NCBI GenBank assembly: GCA_910580235.1
Contig: CAJTVU010000001.1
Location: 124,001-188,000 of the forward strand
Direction of reading: 5' to 3'
Length of the DNA stretch: 64,000 nt
Source: an uncultured Dorea sp.
Lineage (GTDB): Bacteria; Bacillota; Clostridia; Lachnospirales; Lachnospiraceae
Positions 33,753 to 43,217 of the stretch are shown here, piece by piece. A program made the translations under genes and the position numbers. The notes under the pieces are model-generated. The model saw nothing but the letters and a program-made list of their open reading frames with translations. It did no database searches and was not told where the DNA came from. Position 1 is the stretch's first letter. Every line of letters begins with the position of its first letter.

Positions 33753-34736
33753 TTAGAATTCAAAATTCCTTATATGCCTGTAAGACGTCCGCACATCCCT
33801 GCACCAGAAAAGGTTCCAGAACAAGATCAGAAAATGATATACGTATACTTTTCCTTTTGCCAGGATGCTGCCTTCCAACACACGCTCCTCAAAATCAGGA
33901 GTGATGTCGACATGCTCCCCTATAAACGGGTACAACATGCTAAGCCCGGCCAGCGCCTGCCCTGTCATACACGGATCCTCAAACCCGTACCGCACATTTA
34001 TGCTCAGCTCTTTTGGCTTAAGCCTCCGTATGAGGGCGAACACTTCCCGCTTCGTCCTCTTAAATGCTCTCACATGCACTTCGTCACGGACAAATTCCAT
34101 CAGCTTGTCTTTCTTATGCAATAACAGTCTTATTTTATCACAGACGCTTTGTATTGTACATTTTATCTTTTTAAAAAATGCTTTTATCTTTTCAAAAAAC
34201 CTCGCAAGCTTGCCGCCGACGCCTTTGCTTTCCCCAGTATCGCCTTCCCTCTCCTTTCCATCGCCTTGCGGTCCTTCAGCGACCGCAGCTGTCTCATGGC
34301 CTGTGGATTCTGCTTTTTCCAACGCTTCCATGCCTTCTTTGCAGCTTTCCCTGCTTTCTTGGCCTTCTTCAGGTATCTCTTTCTTGCCCTCCACAATTTC
34401 TGCAGCTGCTTCTCGGTCTTCTTCATGCTCTTCCTTTTGTTCCTTCTCATGGATCCTCTCCTCCTTTACCTGTCCGCTTGTTCTTTTTATCCAGGCGACG
34501 CGGACCCGCCATTTCATCTTCCCGTCCTTATAGCAGATGTCCGCACGGACAAAGTGCATAAGCCAGGTAATCTTCATCTTCCCTCTTAACGCCCTTATAT
34601 CCCCCTCACTTCTTACCGCTCCTTCATAGCGCGCGGGAACGAACAGGACAATGCCGCCAAGCAATAGCAGGATTCCCAATATCGCTGCCAATAGGATGCC
34701 CAAAATTTTTAAAATCAATAATACTGTATGTAGCAT
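33753..34736 (-). CDS. DUF2953 membrane protein (YtfI-like)
   Basis: A 327-residue protein with an N-terminal membrane segment (LLILKILGILLAAILGILLLLGGIVLFVP), then a DUF2953 domain in two parts. A long charged insert (Lys/Glu-rich, about residues 90-190) separates them. The C-terminal block KELSINVRYGFEDPCMTGQALAGLSMLYPFIG is the family core. YtfI is a predicted spore-associated partner of GerW; function is unknown. AAGGG precedes the ATG, two bases after the preceding gene's stop. Confidence 0.85.
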   Translation of the reverse strand: MLHTVLLILKILGILLAAILGILLLLGGIVLFVPARYEGAVRSEGDIRALRGKMKITWLMHFVRADICYKDGKMKWRVRVAWIKRTSGQVKEERIHEKEQKEEHEEDREAAAEIVEGKKEIPEEGQESRESCKEGMEALEKAESTGHETAAVAEGPQGDGKEREGDTGESKGVGGKLARFFEKIKAFFKKIKCTIQSVCDKIRLLLHKKDKLMEFVRDEVHVRAFKRTKREVFALIRRLKPKELSINVRYGFEDPCMTGQALAGLSMLYPFIGEHVDITPDFEERVLEGSILAKGKVYVYHFLILFWNLFWCRDVRTSYRHIRNFEF

Positions 34737-34737
34737 C

Positions 34738-35061
34738 TTACCCTTCCTGCTCTTTTTTTAAGATATAGGAGCGGATGTCCGCGCCTTTTGTCTCATTATA
34801 CACCTCTTTTGTAATTTCTTCCACTAATTCTACTGCTTCCTCGTAACCTTTTACGATACCTACGATAAAATAATCTTTTTTCGGGAAATCCGGCTGCAAA
34901 AGAAGATTGCTGTTAAAGATCTCCAATTGGTTCCTCTCAGTCTCCGGCAAGGTGATAAGATGGATCCCGGGCTGCAGCTTGCCTGTCTCAAGCCTTCGCA
35001 CGATCTTCTCTTTTTTCTTCTCAATGCCGCCGCCCACATACAGATGGGTGTAATACCGCAT
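34738..35061 (-). CDS. Conserved hypothetical protein
   Basis: A 107-residue soluble protein (MRYYTHLYVGGGIEKKKEKIVRRLETGKLQPGIHLITLP...). I recognise no named domain; an alternating beta/alpha pattern is suggested. GAGGAGGGGATAAG precedes the ATG. It lies between a penicillin-binding protein gene and the ytfI-gerW pair in the same direction, spaced by 20 and 1 bases, so it is probably co-transcribed. Confidence 0.75.
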   Translation of the reverse strand: MRYYTHLYVGGGIEKKKEKIVRRLETGKLQPGIHLITLPETERNQLEIFNSNLLLQPDFPKKDYFIVGIVKGYEEAVELVEEITKEVYNETKGADIRSYILKKEQEG

Positions 35062-35081
35062 CTTATCCCCTCCTCTGCTTT

Positions 35082-36539
35082 TTAATAGTAGTAAGAATCA
35101 AAGACTTGTTTTGCTATATTCACAGCGCTGGCCGCCCCATCCGAAGATTCGATGATGACGCTGATCACCAACTCTGGATTATCTACGTTGGCCATCCCCA
35201 CGAACCAGGAATGATCCTTCTCCTCGCTGGAGCTGTATTCTGCAGTCCCCGTCTTTCCCGCCGCCGAATAGCCCTGGCCGCTTAAAACAGTCCCCGTACC
35301 GTAATCTACCACAGAGGCCATATAGTCTTTGAGCTGCGCCGCTTCCTGTGAGCCCATCAGCTCCTTGTACTTCTGGGGCCTTTCCCTGGAGATAGCCGTG
35401 CCGGAATAGTTCGTCACGGAATCCACAAGATACGGCTTCATCAACGTCCCGCCATTTGCGATCGCCGACATGATAAGCGCCATATGGTACGGGCTTACCT
35501 GCGTCTGCCCCTGTCCCATGGCCGTCATCATGCGATCTCCCGCAAGGGCGTCCTCCTGAAGCCTGAACCTGCTCTGGTTGTATACCAGGTCGCATGGAAG
35601 CTTCGAATCAAACAGCAGCTCCTTCGCAGTCTGTCTGAAGGAGGCGACATCAAGCCCCAGGCCTATCTCACAGAACGCGCCGTTACAGGAATAAGCGATA
35701 CTGTCCCGGAAGCTCACGTCCCCGTGGACAGCCCCGTTGTAGCATTGTATCGTCGTATCTGCCACTGTGATGCTTCCCGGGCAGGAGTAGGCATAGCTGT
35801 CGGCATCGCCTGACTCCCGCATATATTCCAGCGCGGTCACGATCTTGAACGTAGAGCCGGGCGCATACTGGCCCTGGGTAGCGCGGTTTAAGAGAACGCT
35901 GTTCTCTGTGTCATTCGTCAGATATTCCCAGTCCTCCGCCACTCTCGCCGGATCATAGTCAGGCTTCGATACCATGGCCAGTATCTTCCCCGTGCTTGGC
36001 TCTATGACGACGACCGCCCCTCTGTGGCCTCCCAGAGCGTCGCTGGCGGTCTGCTGAAGCCCCGCGTCCAGCGTTGTCACCACGTTGTCTCCCACATTCT
36101 TCTGTCCCTGGAACTCATTTTTTATCTTCTCTAAGAAAAATGCATTGGAAGTAAGAAGATCGAAATTCGCCAGCGATTCGATCCCTGTCTTCCCCTGCGC
36201 CGTGTAGCCCACCACATGGGCGAACAGGCTGCCGTAAGGGTACTCCCGTGATTCCGTCCCGTCTTCTGCCACGACTGTCTGGGCCAGGATATTGCCGTTC
36301 CGGTCAAGGATCTGCCCCCGGACGACACGGTCCGCAAGGGAATCCTGCCTCTTATTGTAAGGGCTTCTTATGATCTCTTTGCCGTCCACCACATTAAAAT
36401 AAGAGATATATCCCATCATGGCGATAAAGAGCGCCACGAAGACATACGTGACTCTAGCGAACTCTTTGTTCCTTGCGCGCTTTTGCTTTCGCTTCCTGCG
36501 GTCTTCCCGGTTGGCCTCTCTGCGGTCTTTTCTGCCCAT
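35082..36539 (-). CDS. Class B penicillin-binding protein 2 (PbpA-like)
   Basis: A 485-residue transpeptidase that crosslinks peptidoglycan with its SEDS partner encoded upstream. A very basic cytoplasmic tail and one membrane segment (VTYVFVALFIAMMGYISYF) lead into the pedestal. The catalytic motifs are PGSTFKIV (Ser-x-x-Lys), YSCNGAF (SxN) and KTGTAEYSS (KTG). The short form without PASTA domains resembles PbpA. The ATG at 36537-36539 has GAGGAG upstream. A TTG at 36615-36617 with GAGGAG is also possible and would add 26 basic residues. The gene overlaps the ftsW-like gene by at least 86 bases in another frame. Confidence 0.88.
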   Translation of the reverse strand: MGRKDRREANREDRRKRKQKRARNKEFARVTYVFVALFIAMMGYISYFNVVDGKEIIRSPYNKRQDSLADRVVRGQILDRNGNILAQTVVAEDGTESREYPYGSLFAHVVGYTAQGKTGIESLANFDLLTSNAFFLEKIKNEFQGQKNVGDNVVTTLDAGLQQTASDALGGHRGAVVVIEPSTGKILAMVSKPDYDPARVAEDWEYLTNDTENSVLLNRATQGQYAPGSTFKIVTALEYMRESGDADSYAYSCPGSITVADTTIQCYNGAVHGDVSFRDSIAYSCNGAFCEIGLGLDVASFRQTAKELLFDSKLPCDLVYNQSRFRLQEDALAGDRMMTAMGQGQTQVSPYHMALIMSAIANGGTLMKPYLVDSVTNYSGTAISRERPQKYKELMGSQEAAQLKDYMASVVDYGTGTVLSGQGYSAAGKTGTAEYSSSEEKDHSWFVGMANVDNPELVISVIIESSDGAASAVNIAKQVFDSYYY

Positions 36540-37926
36540 CTCCCGCTTCTCCTCGGCCCTCTTTATTTTCTTGTCTGCTTCTCTTTGCTCGTAGCCTTTC
36601 CTTTTTCTTTCTTTCAATCTCTCTCTCCTCGTCTTCTCTCAGGATATAGAGTCCCTGGATAATCGCGAACATGACCACCGTACTAAGAAGGGAGCTTCCT
36701 CCGTAGCTGACAAGAGGAAGGGTCACGCCCGTATGAGGGATGAACTTCGTCACACCGCCGATCGTAAGGAACACCTGGAATATATAGCAAGTCCCAAGCC
36801 CCAGCGCGACCAGCTTATAAAATAAAGTGTGCAGCTGCATAGCGATATTTAAGAACATCACATAACAGCTGACACAGATTAATATGATACAGAGCGCGAA
36901 TATGAGCCCCATCTCCTCAGAGATCGCCGAGAAGATCAGATCCGTCTCCACAACAGGGATCGTCTTTGGAGCGCCCTGGTAGAGGCCTGTGCCGAACCAG
37001 CTCCCGGTAGCGATGGCGAACAGCGACTGGGCGATCTGATAGCCGCCGCTGTCATAGGCGGCAAAAGGATCCTGCCACGCCTGCACACGTACACGCACAT
37101 GGTTGAACAAGTAATACGCCGCCACGGACGCTACGCTCCCCGCCCCTAGCCCGGCTATAATATAAAGAGGCTGCCTTGTCGCCACATAGAGCATGACCAG
37201 GTACACGACAAAAATAATGAGGGCCGCTCCCAGATCCTTGGAGGCCACCAGGATGAGCACATGGAACGCTGCAAGCGCCGTCGTGATCACCACATTCTTG
37301 AATTCCAGAGACTCCTTGAAGCTGGCCGCCACAAAGAAGACGAACACGATCTTCACAAGCTCCGACGGCTGAATGCTGACCCCCGCGATCTCGAATCCCA
37401 GCATCGCCCCGTTGGACACCCGCCCTACCACGATGACCGCAGCCAGGGAGGCTATCCCTACAAGGGCATAGATCTTCTTCCACTCCGACAGCAGTTTGAA
37501 TTTCCTTATAATGACCGGGATGACAAGGCAGAGCGCGATGGCTCCCGACGCAATGATGAACTGTCGGATCGCGATCCCATAGTCAAGCCGCGTAAGCATG
37601 ATCATCCCAATGCACAGAAGCATACACATATTGTTAATGACAAGGCGCGACACATTTGGATAAATATTCGTGTACAGAAGGATCGTCGCCGCGAACAGCA
37701 CGACCTGCATCAAATAGAAGACAAGAAGCTTCACATCCTCCGTCTCCAGATACATGACCAGATATGCTACCAGCTGCAGCATGAACATTAAAATATTCTG
37801 CCGCATCAGAAGCCTCCTCTTCCTGTCCGGATCCTGATATCCAAAAATGCTGAAACAAAGGAAGGTGTACATCGTCGCTAGTATGATCATCACATATTTT
37901 GACACTTCTACAATAATATTTACCAA
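36454..37926 (-). CDS. FtsW/RodA/SpoVE-family peptidoglycan polymerase
   Basis: A 490-residue SEDS glycosyltransferase with about ten membrane segments. The conserved C-terminal block reads GLGTCYIFQVFLTIGGVTKF and LPLVSYGGSSLLSTVV. It polymerises lipid II together with the class B PBP that follows. An unusually long, highly charged C-terminal tail (about 60 residues, RKKKERLRAKRSRQENKEG...) is encoded over the start of the PBP gene. It cannot be assigned to division, elongation or sporulation from sequence alone. Confidence 0.9.
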   Translation of the reverse strand: MVNIIVEVSKYVMIILATMYTFLCFSIFGYQDPDRKRRLLMRQNILMFMLQLVAYLVMYLETEDVKLLVFYLMQVVLFAATILLYTNIYPNVSRLVINNMCMLLCIGMIMLTRLDYGIAIRQFIIASGAIALCLVIPVIIRKFKLLSEWKKIYALVGIASLAAVIVVGRVSNGAMLGFEIAGVSIQPSELVKIVFVFFVAASFKESLEFKNVVITTALAAFHVLILVASKDLGAALIIFVVYLVMLYVATRQPLYIIAGLGAGSVASVAAYYLFNHVRVRVQAWQDPFAAYDSGGYQIAQSLFAIATGSWFGTGLYQGAPKTIPVVETDLIFSAISEEMGLIFALCIILICVSCYVMFLNIAMQLHTLFYKLVALGLGTCYIFQVFLTIGGVTKFIPHTGVTLPLVSYGGSSLLSTVVMFAIIQGLYILREDEEREIERKKKERLRAKRSRQENKEGRGEAGDGQKRPQRGQPGRPQEAKAKARKEQRVR

Positions 37927-37934
37927 ATCTCCAC

Positions 37935-40103
37935 CTACTTTACTCCCCGCCTGAAATGTCCTCTCGTATATTCCATATCCGGCATCCCGGCCTCTTCTCC
38001 TCCTACAGGTTCCCGCTCATAAAGCGCAAGAGCGCGCTCCATCTCCTCCTTGCCCTCCGTCGTAAAATCAAGCCTTATACATGACGGCGCAAGCTCCTCG
38101 ATCTCCTGCCCTGTCCCTGCCAGCACAAGAGGCGTGCAATTATACATGACGTTATAGCAGCACCCACAATAATTCTTCACCGGGAACCTCTTCTTATAGC
38201 GGTCTGTAAGCCATGTCACTCTCTCTTCTTTCTTGCAGCCGCCCTCCGTCTTCTGTATACATCCTGCCGTGATCATTACCGGCTGGCGGCCGTACACGCT
38301 TAAGATCCCGCCGCCGCCAAGATCCTTTAGCTCCCGGAAGTTCAGCTCCGGCGAGAGCGTAAAATCCCGGATCCCCGCCTGTATTATAAAATCCCGGCTC
38401 TCTTTGTTGAACACATATAGATTATAATCGGAAACGATCGGTTTATCATATCTCTTCTTCCGAAGCCACCCGTAGCTCTCCCAGTTGCGGATCAACACGC
38501 CGTCATAACCGGACAAAAGCTTCTCCCTCGACGCCTCGTACAAGGCGATCGCCCGATCCCGGAAGATATAAGGCATGGCCACAAATACCTCCACCTGCTC
38601 AGAACGAAGCTCAGAAGCTGTAGACATAGCGTCTTTATCAAAAGCTATCCTTCCGTCTACATAGACCGTATCGATGCTTTTGTCTCCCTGCCGCGCTATA
38701 CAGCAAGCCTCGCGCAGCTGTTCCTTTGTCTGGACAGACAGCTGGATCTTCCTTCTGCTCCCGCTCTTCCTCTCGTCTCCCGGCCATTTCAGATCCTCCG
38801 GCTCTTGCGGCCGTTTTCTGTGATGGCGGGACACGATCTGTTCCTCAAGGACGCGGAGCCCTTCGCGGCGCAGCGCATTCAAAGACTGCATAGGAAGGAA
38901 TATATCCCCTTCCGTCTCTATATCCAGACGGTCAAGCTCGAACTGCGTCTCTCCTGTCTTTCGCATCTGCCTTTCGATACGATCCTTCCCAAGAGGCGCG
39001 TTCACCGCGCTCTGGACGGTGTCTCCAAACACTTCCACATAAAGAGCTTTGCCCTTTCCACGATATTCCATACCTAGTTTAGCACGTTTTCCTTCCGAAA
39101 GTATTAAGTTCCCATTAATTTTTTCTTTAATTTTATATTCTTTTCTGTCATTTTTTTCCGAATTGTCTTCTATCTTCCTTCTCGGACGTGAAAGAGAGAC
39201 CATCTCTTTTCCATTCTGCCTCCTGTAATATCCGTCGCTGTACCCTCTTCTCTGATACGCGCCAAGAAGGCTCTGCCTGTCCTCCTCGGACACTTTGTAG
39301 CCGTCTCCCCCTCTTTCAAAGTACAGATCTGCATATTTCCTGTATATAGAAGTGACCGTGTACACATATTCTGGCTGCTTCATACGCCCTTCGATCTTAA
39401 AGGAATCGATCCCCGCCTTTAAAAGCTCCGGCAACAGATCGATCGTACACAGATCCTTCAAGCTTAAAATATCTTTCGGACGGCTCCCGTCCACACTGTA
39501 AGGAAGGCGGCACGGCTGGGCGCACTGCCCCCTGTTGCCGCTCCTGCCCCCGATCATACTGCTCAACAGGCACTGGCCGGAATAAGAGTAGCACATAGCC
39601 CCGTGGACAAAACATTCGATCTCAAGCCCCGTCTTCTCTTTCATATCCCGTATCTCAGCAAGGGACAATTCTCTTGCCGGGACGATCCGCTCGGCTCCCC
39701 ATCTCCCGTAAAGCTCCGCCCCGAGAGCGTTCGTAACGGCTGCCTGCGTGCTTACATGCAGAGGAAGTCCTGGGAAATGTCTTCGGATATGCTGCATCAC
39801 GCCTATGTCCTGCACGATCACGGCGTCAATCCCCTGCCTGTAATAAGGCAGTAAGTACCCGTACAGCTCTTCCAGTTCTGCCTGCTTCAAAAGCGTATTC
39901 ACGGTCATATATATTTTTCGCCCATGGAGGTGGGCATAATCGATCAGGCGGAGCAGCTCCTCCTCTTCTGGATTATCCGCATACGCCCTCGCCCCGAACT
40001 TCACGCCCCCTGTATAGATCGCATCTGCTCCCGCGCACACTGCGGCCCTGGCGCTTTCTAACGACCCGGCGGGCGACAGGATCTCTACATCTCTCTTCCT
40101 CAT
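37935..40103 (-). CDS. U32 family peptidase (DUF3656-containing)
   Basis: A 722-residue protein. The U32 domain shows EILSPAGSLESARAAVCAGADAIYTGG, VIVQDIGVMQHIRRHFPGLPLHVSTQAA, the cysteine-bearing FVHGAMCYSYSGQCLLSSMIGGRSGNRGQCAQPC, and a middle DUF3656 region. U32 members TrhP and RlhA take part in tRNA or rRNA uridine hydroxylation, so the peptidase label is historical. The frame opens at 40160, but the ATG at 40101-40103 with AAGGA fits homologues (MRKRDVEILSPAGS). Confidence 0.88.
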   Translation of the reverse strand: MRKRDVEILSPAGSLESARAAVCAGADAIYTGGVKFGARAYADNPEEEELLRLIDYAHLHGRKIYMTVNTLLKQAELEELYGYLLPYYRQGIDAVIVQDIGVMQHIRRHFPGLPLHVSTQAAVTNALGAELYGRWGAERIVPARELSLAEIRDMKEKTGLEIECFVHGAMCYSYSGQCLLSSMIGGRSGNRGQCAQPCRLPYSVDGSRPKDILSLKDLCTIDLLPELLKAGIDSFKIEGRMKQPEYVYTVTSIYRKYADLYFERGGDGYKVSEEDRQSLLGAYQRRGYSDGYYRRQNGKEMVSLSRPRRKIEDNSEKNDRKEYKIKEKINGNLILSEGKRAKLGMEYRGKGKALYVEVFGDTVQSAVNAPLGKDRIERQMRKTGETQFELDRLDIETEGDIFLPMQSLNALRREGLRVLEEQIVSRHHRKRPQEPEDLKWPGDERKSGSRRKIQLSVQTKEQLREACCIARQGDKSIDTVYVDGRIAFDKDAMSTASELRSEQVEVFVAMPYIFRDRAIALYEASREKLLSGYDGVLIRNWESYGWLRKKRYDKPIVSDYNLYVFNKESRDFIIQAGIRDFTLSPELNFRELKDLGGGGILSVYGRQPVMITAGCIQKTEGGCKKEERVTWLTDRYKKRFPVKNYCGCCYNVMYNCTPLVLAGTGQEIEELAPSCIRLDFTTEGKEEMERALALYEREPVGGEEAGMPDMEYTRGHFRRGVK

Positions 40104-40162
40104 AGCTTCCTTCTCTTCCACTTTCTTTAAAAAAGGCTGCCTCGCGGACAGCCTCTTCATGC

Positions 40163-40573
40163 TTATTTCTGTTTATTCTTCATCTCTGTCTCCAGCTGGA
40201 CGATCTTCATCTGGAGCTCCTTATTCTCTTCTTTTAACTTGTCCAGCGCCTTATCCGCATTTTCCAGCTTAATCTGAACGGAGATCAGCTCATGCTTAAG
40301 CTCATACATCTCTTTATCTTTCGTCTCAATATCGCTCTCCAGCGTCCCGCCCTGCTTCCTTGCCTTAAAATAGTCGTCGGCGATGTTAAGCGCAAGAAGG
40401 ACGCTCCTTGTCTCGGCGCTCTGCTTGCGATACCCTTCGCTGCTTGAGCATTCTTCAATCTTATGATTGAGATAAGTAGACACTTTCTGCAGGTAATCCT
40501 CGCTCTCGAACCCGCTTAATGTAAAAACTTTCCCACCTATTAATACTTCTGTATAGTTCTTTGATGATGCCAT
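40163..40573 (-). CDS. zapA: Cell division protein ZapA
   Basis: A 136-residue FtsZ-ring stabiliser. The N-terminal globular part (VLIGGKVFTLSGFESEDYLQKVSTYLNHKI) is followed by VLLALNIADDYFKA and a long C-terminal coiled coil (about residues 85-135). GGGAGGCTTCT precedes the ATG. It lies between ruvB and the U32 gene, an arrangement common in clostridia. Confidence 0.9.
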   Translation of the reverse strand: MASSKNYTEVLIGGKVFTLSGFESEDYLQKVSTYLNHKIEECSSSEGYRKQSAETRSVLLALNIADDYFKARKQGGTLESDIETKDKEMYELKHELISVQIKLENADKALDKLKEENKELQMKIVQLETEMKNKQK

Positions 40574-40646
40574 AGAAGCCTCCCTCAGATTTCCAACTTT
40601 CTAAAATATCTGTACCCATTATATACGAATTTTCCAGAAAAACCAA

Positions 40647-41654
40647 CTATTTTTCGCGATTTTCACAAGAAATCCCCAGATGTGCGTATGCCTTCTCTGT
40701 CACGACCCGTCCCCTCGGCGTCCGCATAAGGAGCCCGTTCTTTAAAAGATACGGCTCGTACACATCCTCAATCGTCCCCGCATCTTCACTGACAGCCGCC
40801 GCCAGCGTATCAAGCCCCACCGGGCCGCCGCCGAACTTCTCAATGATGGCTGTAAGGAGGTTCCGGTCTGTCTGATCGAGCCCCTCCTTGTCCACGTCCA
40901 GAAGGTCAAGGGCATAATTGGCCACATCTTCCGTAATATACCCGTCATATTTCACCTGGGCAAAGTCACGGACACGCTTCAGGAGGCGGTTGGCAAGCCT
41001 GGGAGTCCCTCTGGATCGTTTTGCCAGCGCGTAGGCTCCCTCCTCGTCGATCCCTACCTCCAGCATCTTTGCGGAGCGCAATATAATAGTTCGCAGCTCC
41101 TCCACCGTGTAGAACTCCAGCCTGTGCATCACGCCGAACCTGTCACGCAGAGGAGCAGTCAGCATCCCGGCCCTCGTGGTCGCCCCCACAAGCGTAAATG
41201 CAGGGAGATCCAGCCTTATAGAGCGCGCGCTTGCCCCTTTTCCGATCATGATATCAATGGCGTAGTCCTCCATGGCAGGGTACAGCACTTCCTCCACTTG
41301 CCGGTTCAGCCTGTGGATCTCGTCTACGAACAGCACGTCCCCTTCCTGCAAGTTGTTGAGGATCGCCGCCATCTCTCCCGGCTTCTCAATGGCCGGGCCC
41401 GATGTGATCTTAATATTTACGTCCATCTCATTGGCTATAATCCCTGCAAGGGTCGTCTTGCCAAGCCCCGGAGGGCCGTAGAACAGCACGTGGTCCAGCG
41501 CCTCCCCCCGCTCTTTCGCCGCGTCAATATAGATCTTAAGCGTCTCCTTCGCTTTCTCCTGGCCAATGTAATCGCAAAGCTGCCGGGGACGCAAAGATCC
41601 TTCTATTTTGATATCTTCCTCAAGATTTTCCGTTGTGATGATCCTTCTGCTCAT
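40647..41654 (-). CDS. ruvB: Holliday junction DNA helicase RuvB
   Basis: Hexameric AAA+ motor for branch migration, loaded by RuvA. The 335-residue product has LRPRQLCDYIGQEKAKETL, Walker A GPPGLGKTTLA, Walker B VLFVDEIHRLNR, sensor 1 LVGATTRAGMLTAPLRDRFG and the C-terminal winged helix (EDVYEPYLLKNGLLMRTPRGR). It follows ruvA by 17 bases. RecU at 4.1 kb would serve as the resolvase, in place of RuvC. Confidence 0.98.
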   Translation of the reverse strand: MSRRIITTENLEEDIKIEGSLRPRQLCDYIGQEKAKETLKIYIDAAKERGEALDHVLFYGPPGLGKTTLAGIIANEMDVNIKITSGPAIEKPGEMAAILNNLQEGDVLFVDEIHRLNRQVEEVLYPAMEDYAIDIMIGKGASARSIRLDLPAFTLVGATTRAGMLTAPLRDRFGVMHRLEFYTVEELRTIILRSAKMLEVGIDEEGAYALAKRSRGTPRLANRLLKRVRDFAQVKYDGYITEDVANYALDLLDVDKEGLDQTDRNLLTAIIEKFGGGPVGLDTLAAAVSEDAGTIEDVYEPYLLKNGLLMRTPRGRVVTEKAYAHLGISCENREK

Positions 41655-41671
41655 AATCTCCCCTTAATCTG

Positions 41672-42289
41672 TTAGAACATCATATGCTTCAAAGACTGTT
41701 TTAGCAGATCCTCCACTTCCATGTCTTTTGTAGCTTCCACCTGCCTGACCGCCCTTAGCGCCTCCGTGCTTCCATATCCGAGCGCCACAAGCGCCTGTAC
41801 AGCCTCGCTCTGGATCTCAGTATTCCCGCCTGCCTGTCCGCTTACAGGCACATCTTTCCCGGACGCCGCATGCTCCAGAGCGTCTTCGACGCTCAGCTTA
41901 TCCCTAAGCTCCACGATCAGCTTCTCCGCAGTCTTCTTTCCGATCCCGGGCGCCGCAGAAATGGCCTTTACGTCCCCCGCCATAACCGCGAACCTTAATT
42001 CGTCCGGCGTAAGCGCGGACAAAATAGCCTGTCCTCCTTTTGGCCCGATGCCGCTGACGCCGATCAGCAGCTTGAACACATGCAGATCGTCCCGGGTAAG
42101 GAACCCGAACAGCTGCATAGCGTCCTCCTTCACATTCAAATATGTGTGAAGCTTCACTTCATTCCCGGCGGGCGGCAGAAGGCTCATAGCCTGCGCTGAC
42201 ATAAAGACGCCGTACCCCACGCCTCCCACATCCACGATCGCCTTATCTTCTTCCAGCGAGACAAGCTCTCCCCTTATATACGTTATCAT
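41672..42289 (-). CDS. ruvA: Holliday junction DNA helicase subunit RuvA
   Basis: A 205-residue junction-binding tetramer subunit. The N-terminal OB domain starts MITYIRGELVSLEEDKAIVDVGGVGYGV. Two helix-hairpin-helix motifs (GVSGIGPKGGQAILS and APGIGKKTAEKLIVEL) follow, and a C-terminal RuvB-binding domain (VQALVALGYGSTEALRAV). AGGAGGAGATATG spacing is good. Co-transcribed with ruvB. Confidence 0.98.
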   Translation of the reverse strand: MITYIRGELVSLEEDKAIVDVGGVGYGVFMSAQAMSLLPPAGNEVKLHTYLNVKEDAMQLFGFLTRDDLHVFKLLIGVSGIGPKGGQAILSALTPDELRFAVMAGDVKAISAAPGIGKKTAEKLIVELRDKLSVEDALEHAASGKDVPVSGQAGGNTEIQSEAVQALVALGYGSTEALRAVRQVEATKDMEVEDLLKQSLKHMMF

Positions 42290-42297
42290 ATCTCCTC

Positions 42298-42789
42298 CTA
42301 AAACTGTATATTCCTAAGCCTTCGCAACATCTGCTCTGCCAATATCCCAATAAAAAATCCGGTGATCGCTCCTGCTGCCAGAAGCACCGGCACATAGTAA
42401 ATTACGCTGAATGTCTCCACTACGAGCATCGCTACGATCAGCTGCCCCACATTGTGGGACACACCGCCCGCTATGCTTACGCCTATCACGCTGAAGCCGC
42501 CCTCCTTTTTTAAAAGCGCCATGACGGCCAGGCTTAAAAGCCCTCCTGCAAGGCTATAGATAATGCTGAAATAATTCCCAAAAATAAACCCTGCAAGCGC
42601 CACTCTTGTCACAGAGAGCAGAAGGGCCTCCCCAGGCCTTATCTTATACAGGGCGATGACGATCACCAGGTTTGCAAGCCCAAGCTTCACCCCAGGGATC
42701 CCAAATGAGATCGGGATCAGCGTCTCCACATAGCTGAAAATAAGCGCCAATGCTGTAAACACTCCAAAATACGCCGCTCTGTTCTTCAA
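42298..42789 (-). CDS. Gx transporter family membrane protein (EetB-like)
   Basis: A 163-residue protein with five or six membrane segments, of the Gx transporter family formerly called heptaprenyl diphosphate synthase component I. Key features are VKLGLANLVIVIALY, GNYFSIIYSLAGGLLSLAVMALL and GGVSHNVGQLIVAM. The start is TTG with AGGAGGGG upstream. It pairs with the NusG-II gene (nine bases away), as in the Listeria flavin-based extracellular electron transfer locus (eetB-eetA). The solute carried is not known. Confidence 0.85.
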   Translation of the reverse strand: MKNRAAYFGVFTALALIFSYVETLIPISFGIPGVKLGLANLVIVIALYKIRPGEALLLSVTRVALAGFIFGNYFSIIYSLAGGLLSLAVMALLKKEGGFSVIGVSIAGGVSHNVGQLIVAMLVVETFSVIYYVPVLLAAGAITGFFIGILAEQMLRRLRNIQF

Positions 42790-42797
42790 AGCCCCTC

Positions 42798-43166
42798 CTA
42801 ATTAGCCACAGCGTCAAACTCGCTGTTCTCTTTGCTGTCCGCTTCTACGACTACTTTATTCGGAAGACAGATGATGCTTTCTTTGTTCCTGGATATAGCC
42901 CTCTGTTTCACACACAGCTTGTCCGGGCAGTCCGCCTCTGTCATATCCGCTTTCCCATTCCGGATCACAAGGGTATTCGTGCCTCCGTTAATCTCAATCT
43001 CCTTGTCTTCGCCCAGGCTGTAGACCGCCTCTATCTCTCCGTCTACTTTCACAGTGACGCTCCCTGCCGCCGCGGCCCCAATGAGCTCATGAAGGAGAAA
43101 AGCGCCGAGAGCGGCCAGGAAGATTATAACTACTAGGACAATGTCCTTTTTTTTCAATACTTTCAT
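42798..43166 (-). CDS. NusG domain II-containing membrane protein (EetA-like)
   Basis: A 122-residue protein with one N-terminal membrane anchor (DIVLVVIIFLAALGAFLLHELI) and an external NusG-II beta domain. DCPDKLCVKQRAISRNKESIICLPNKVVVE has the two cysteines typical of this group (ADCPDKLC and SIICLP). In Lachnospiraceae and Listeria it accompanies Gx transporters and ApbE-linked flavoproteins. It begins the operon divergent from apbE. Confidence 0.88.
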   Translation of the reverse strand: MKVLKKKDIVLVVIIFLAALGAFLLHELIGAAAAGSVTVKVDGEIEAVYSLGEDKEIEINGGTNTLVIRNGKADMTEADCPDKLCVKQRAISRNKESIICLPNKVVVEADSKENSEFDAVAN

Positions 43167-43188
43167 ATACTCTACCTCTCTACGCTCT

Positions 43189-43217
43189 ATTCTAGCACAT
43201 CAGGACGGCTCCTGCAA
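43189..43217 (-). promoter_or_regulatory. Promoter of the NusG-II/Gx operon
   Basis: Minus strand TTGCAG (43212-43217), 17-base spacer, TGCTAGAAT with TAGAAT at 43189-43194 and a TGn extension. The -35 falls inside the shared dyad at 43213-43234. Confidence 0.6.

Noticed and set aside
33180..34124. 314-codon plus-strand open frame
   Set aside because: Antisense to gerW and the DUF2953 gene, composition of a shadow frame.
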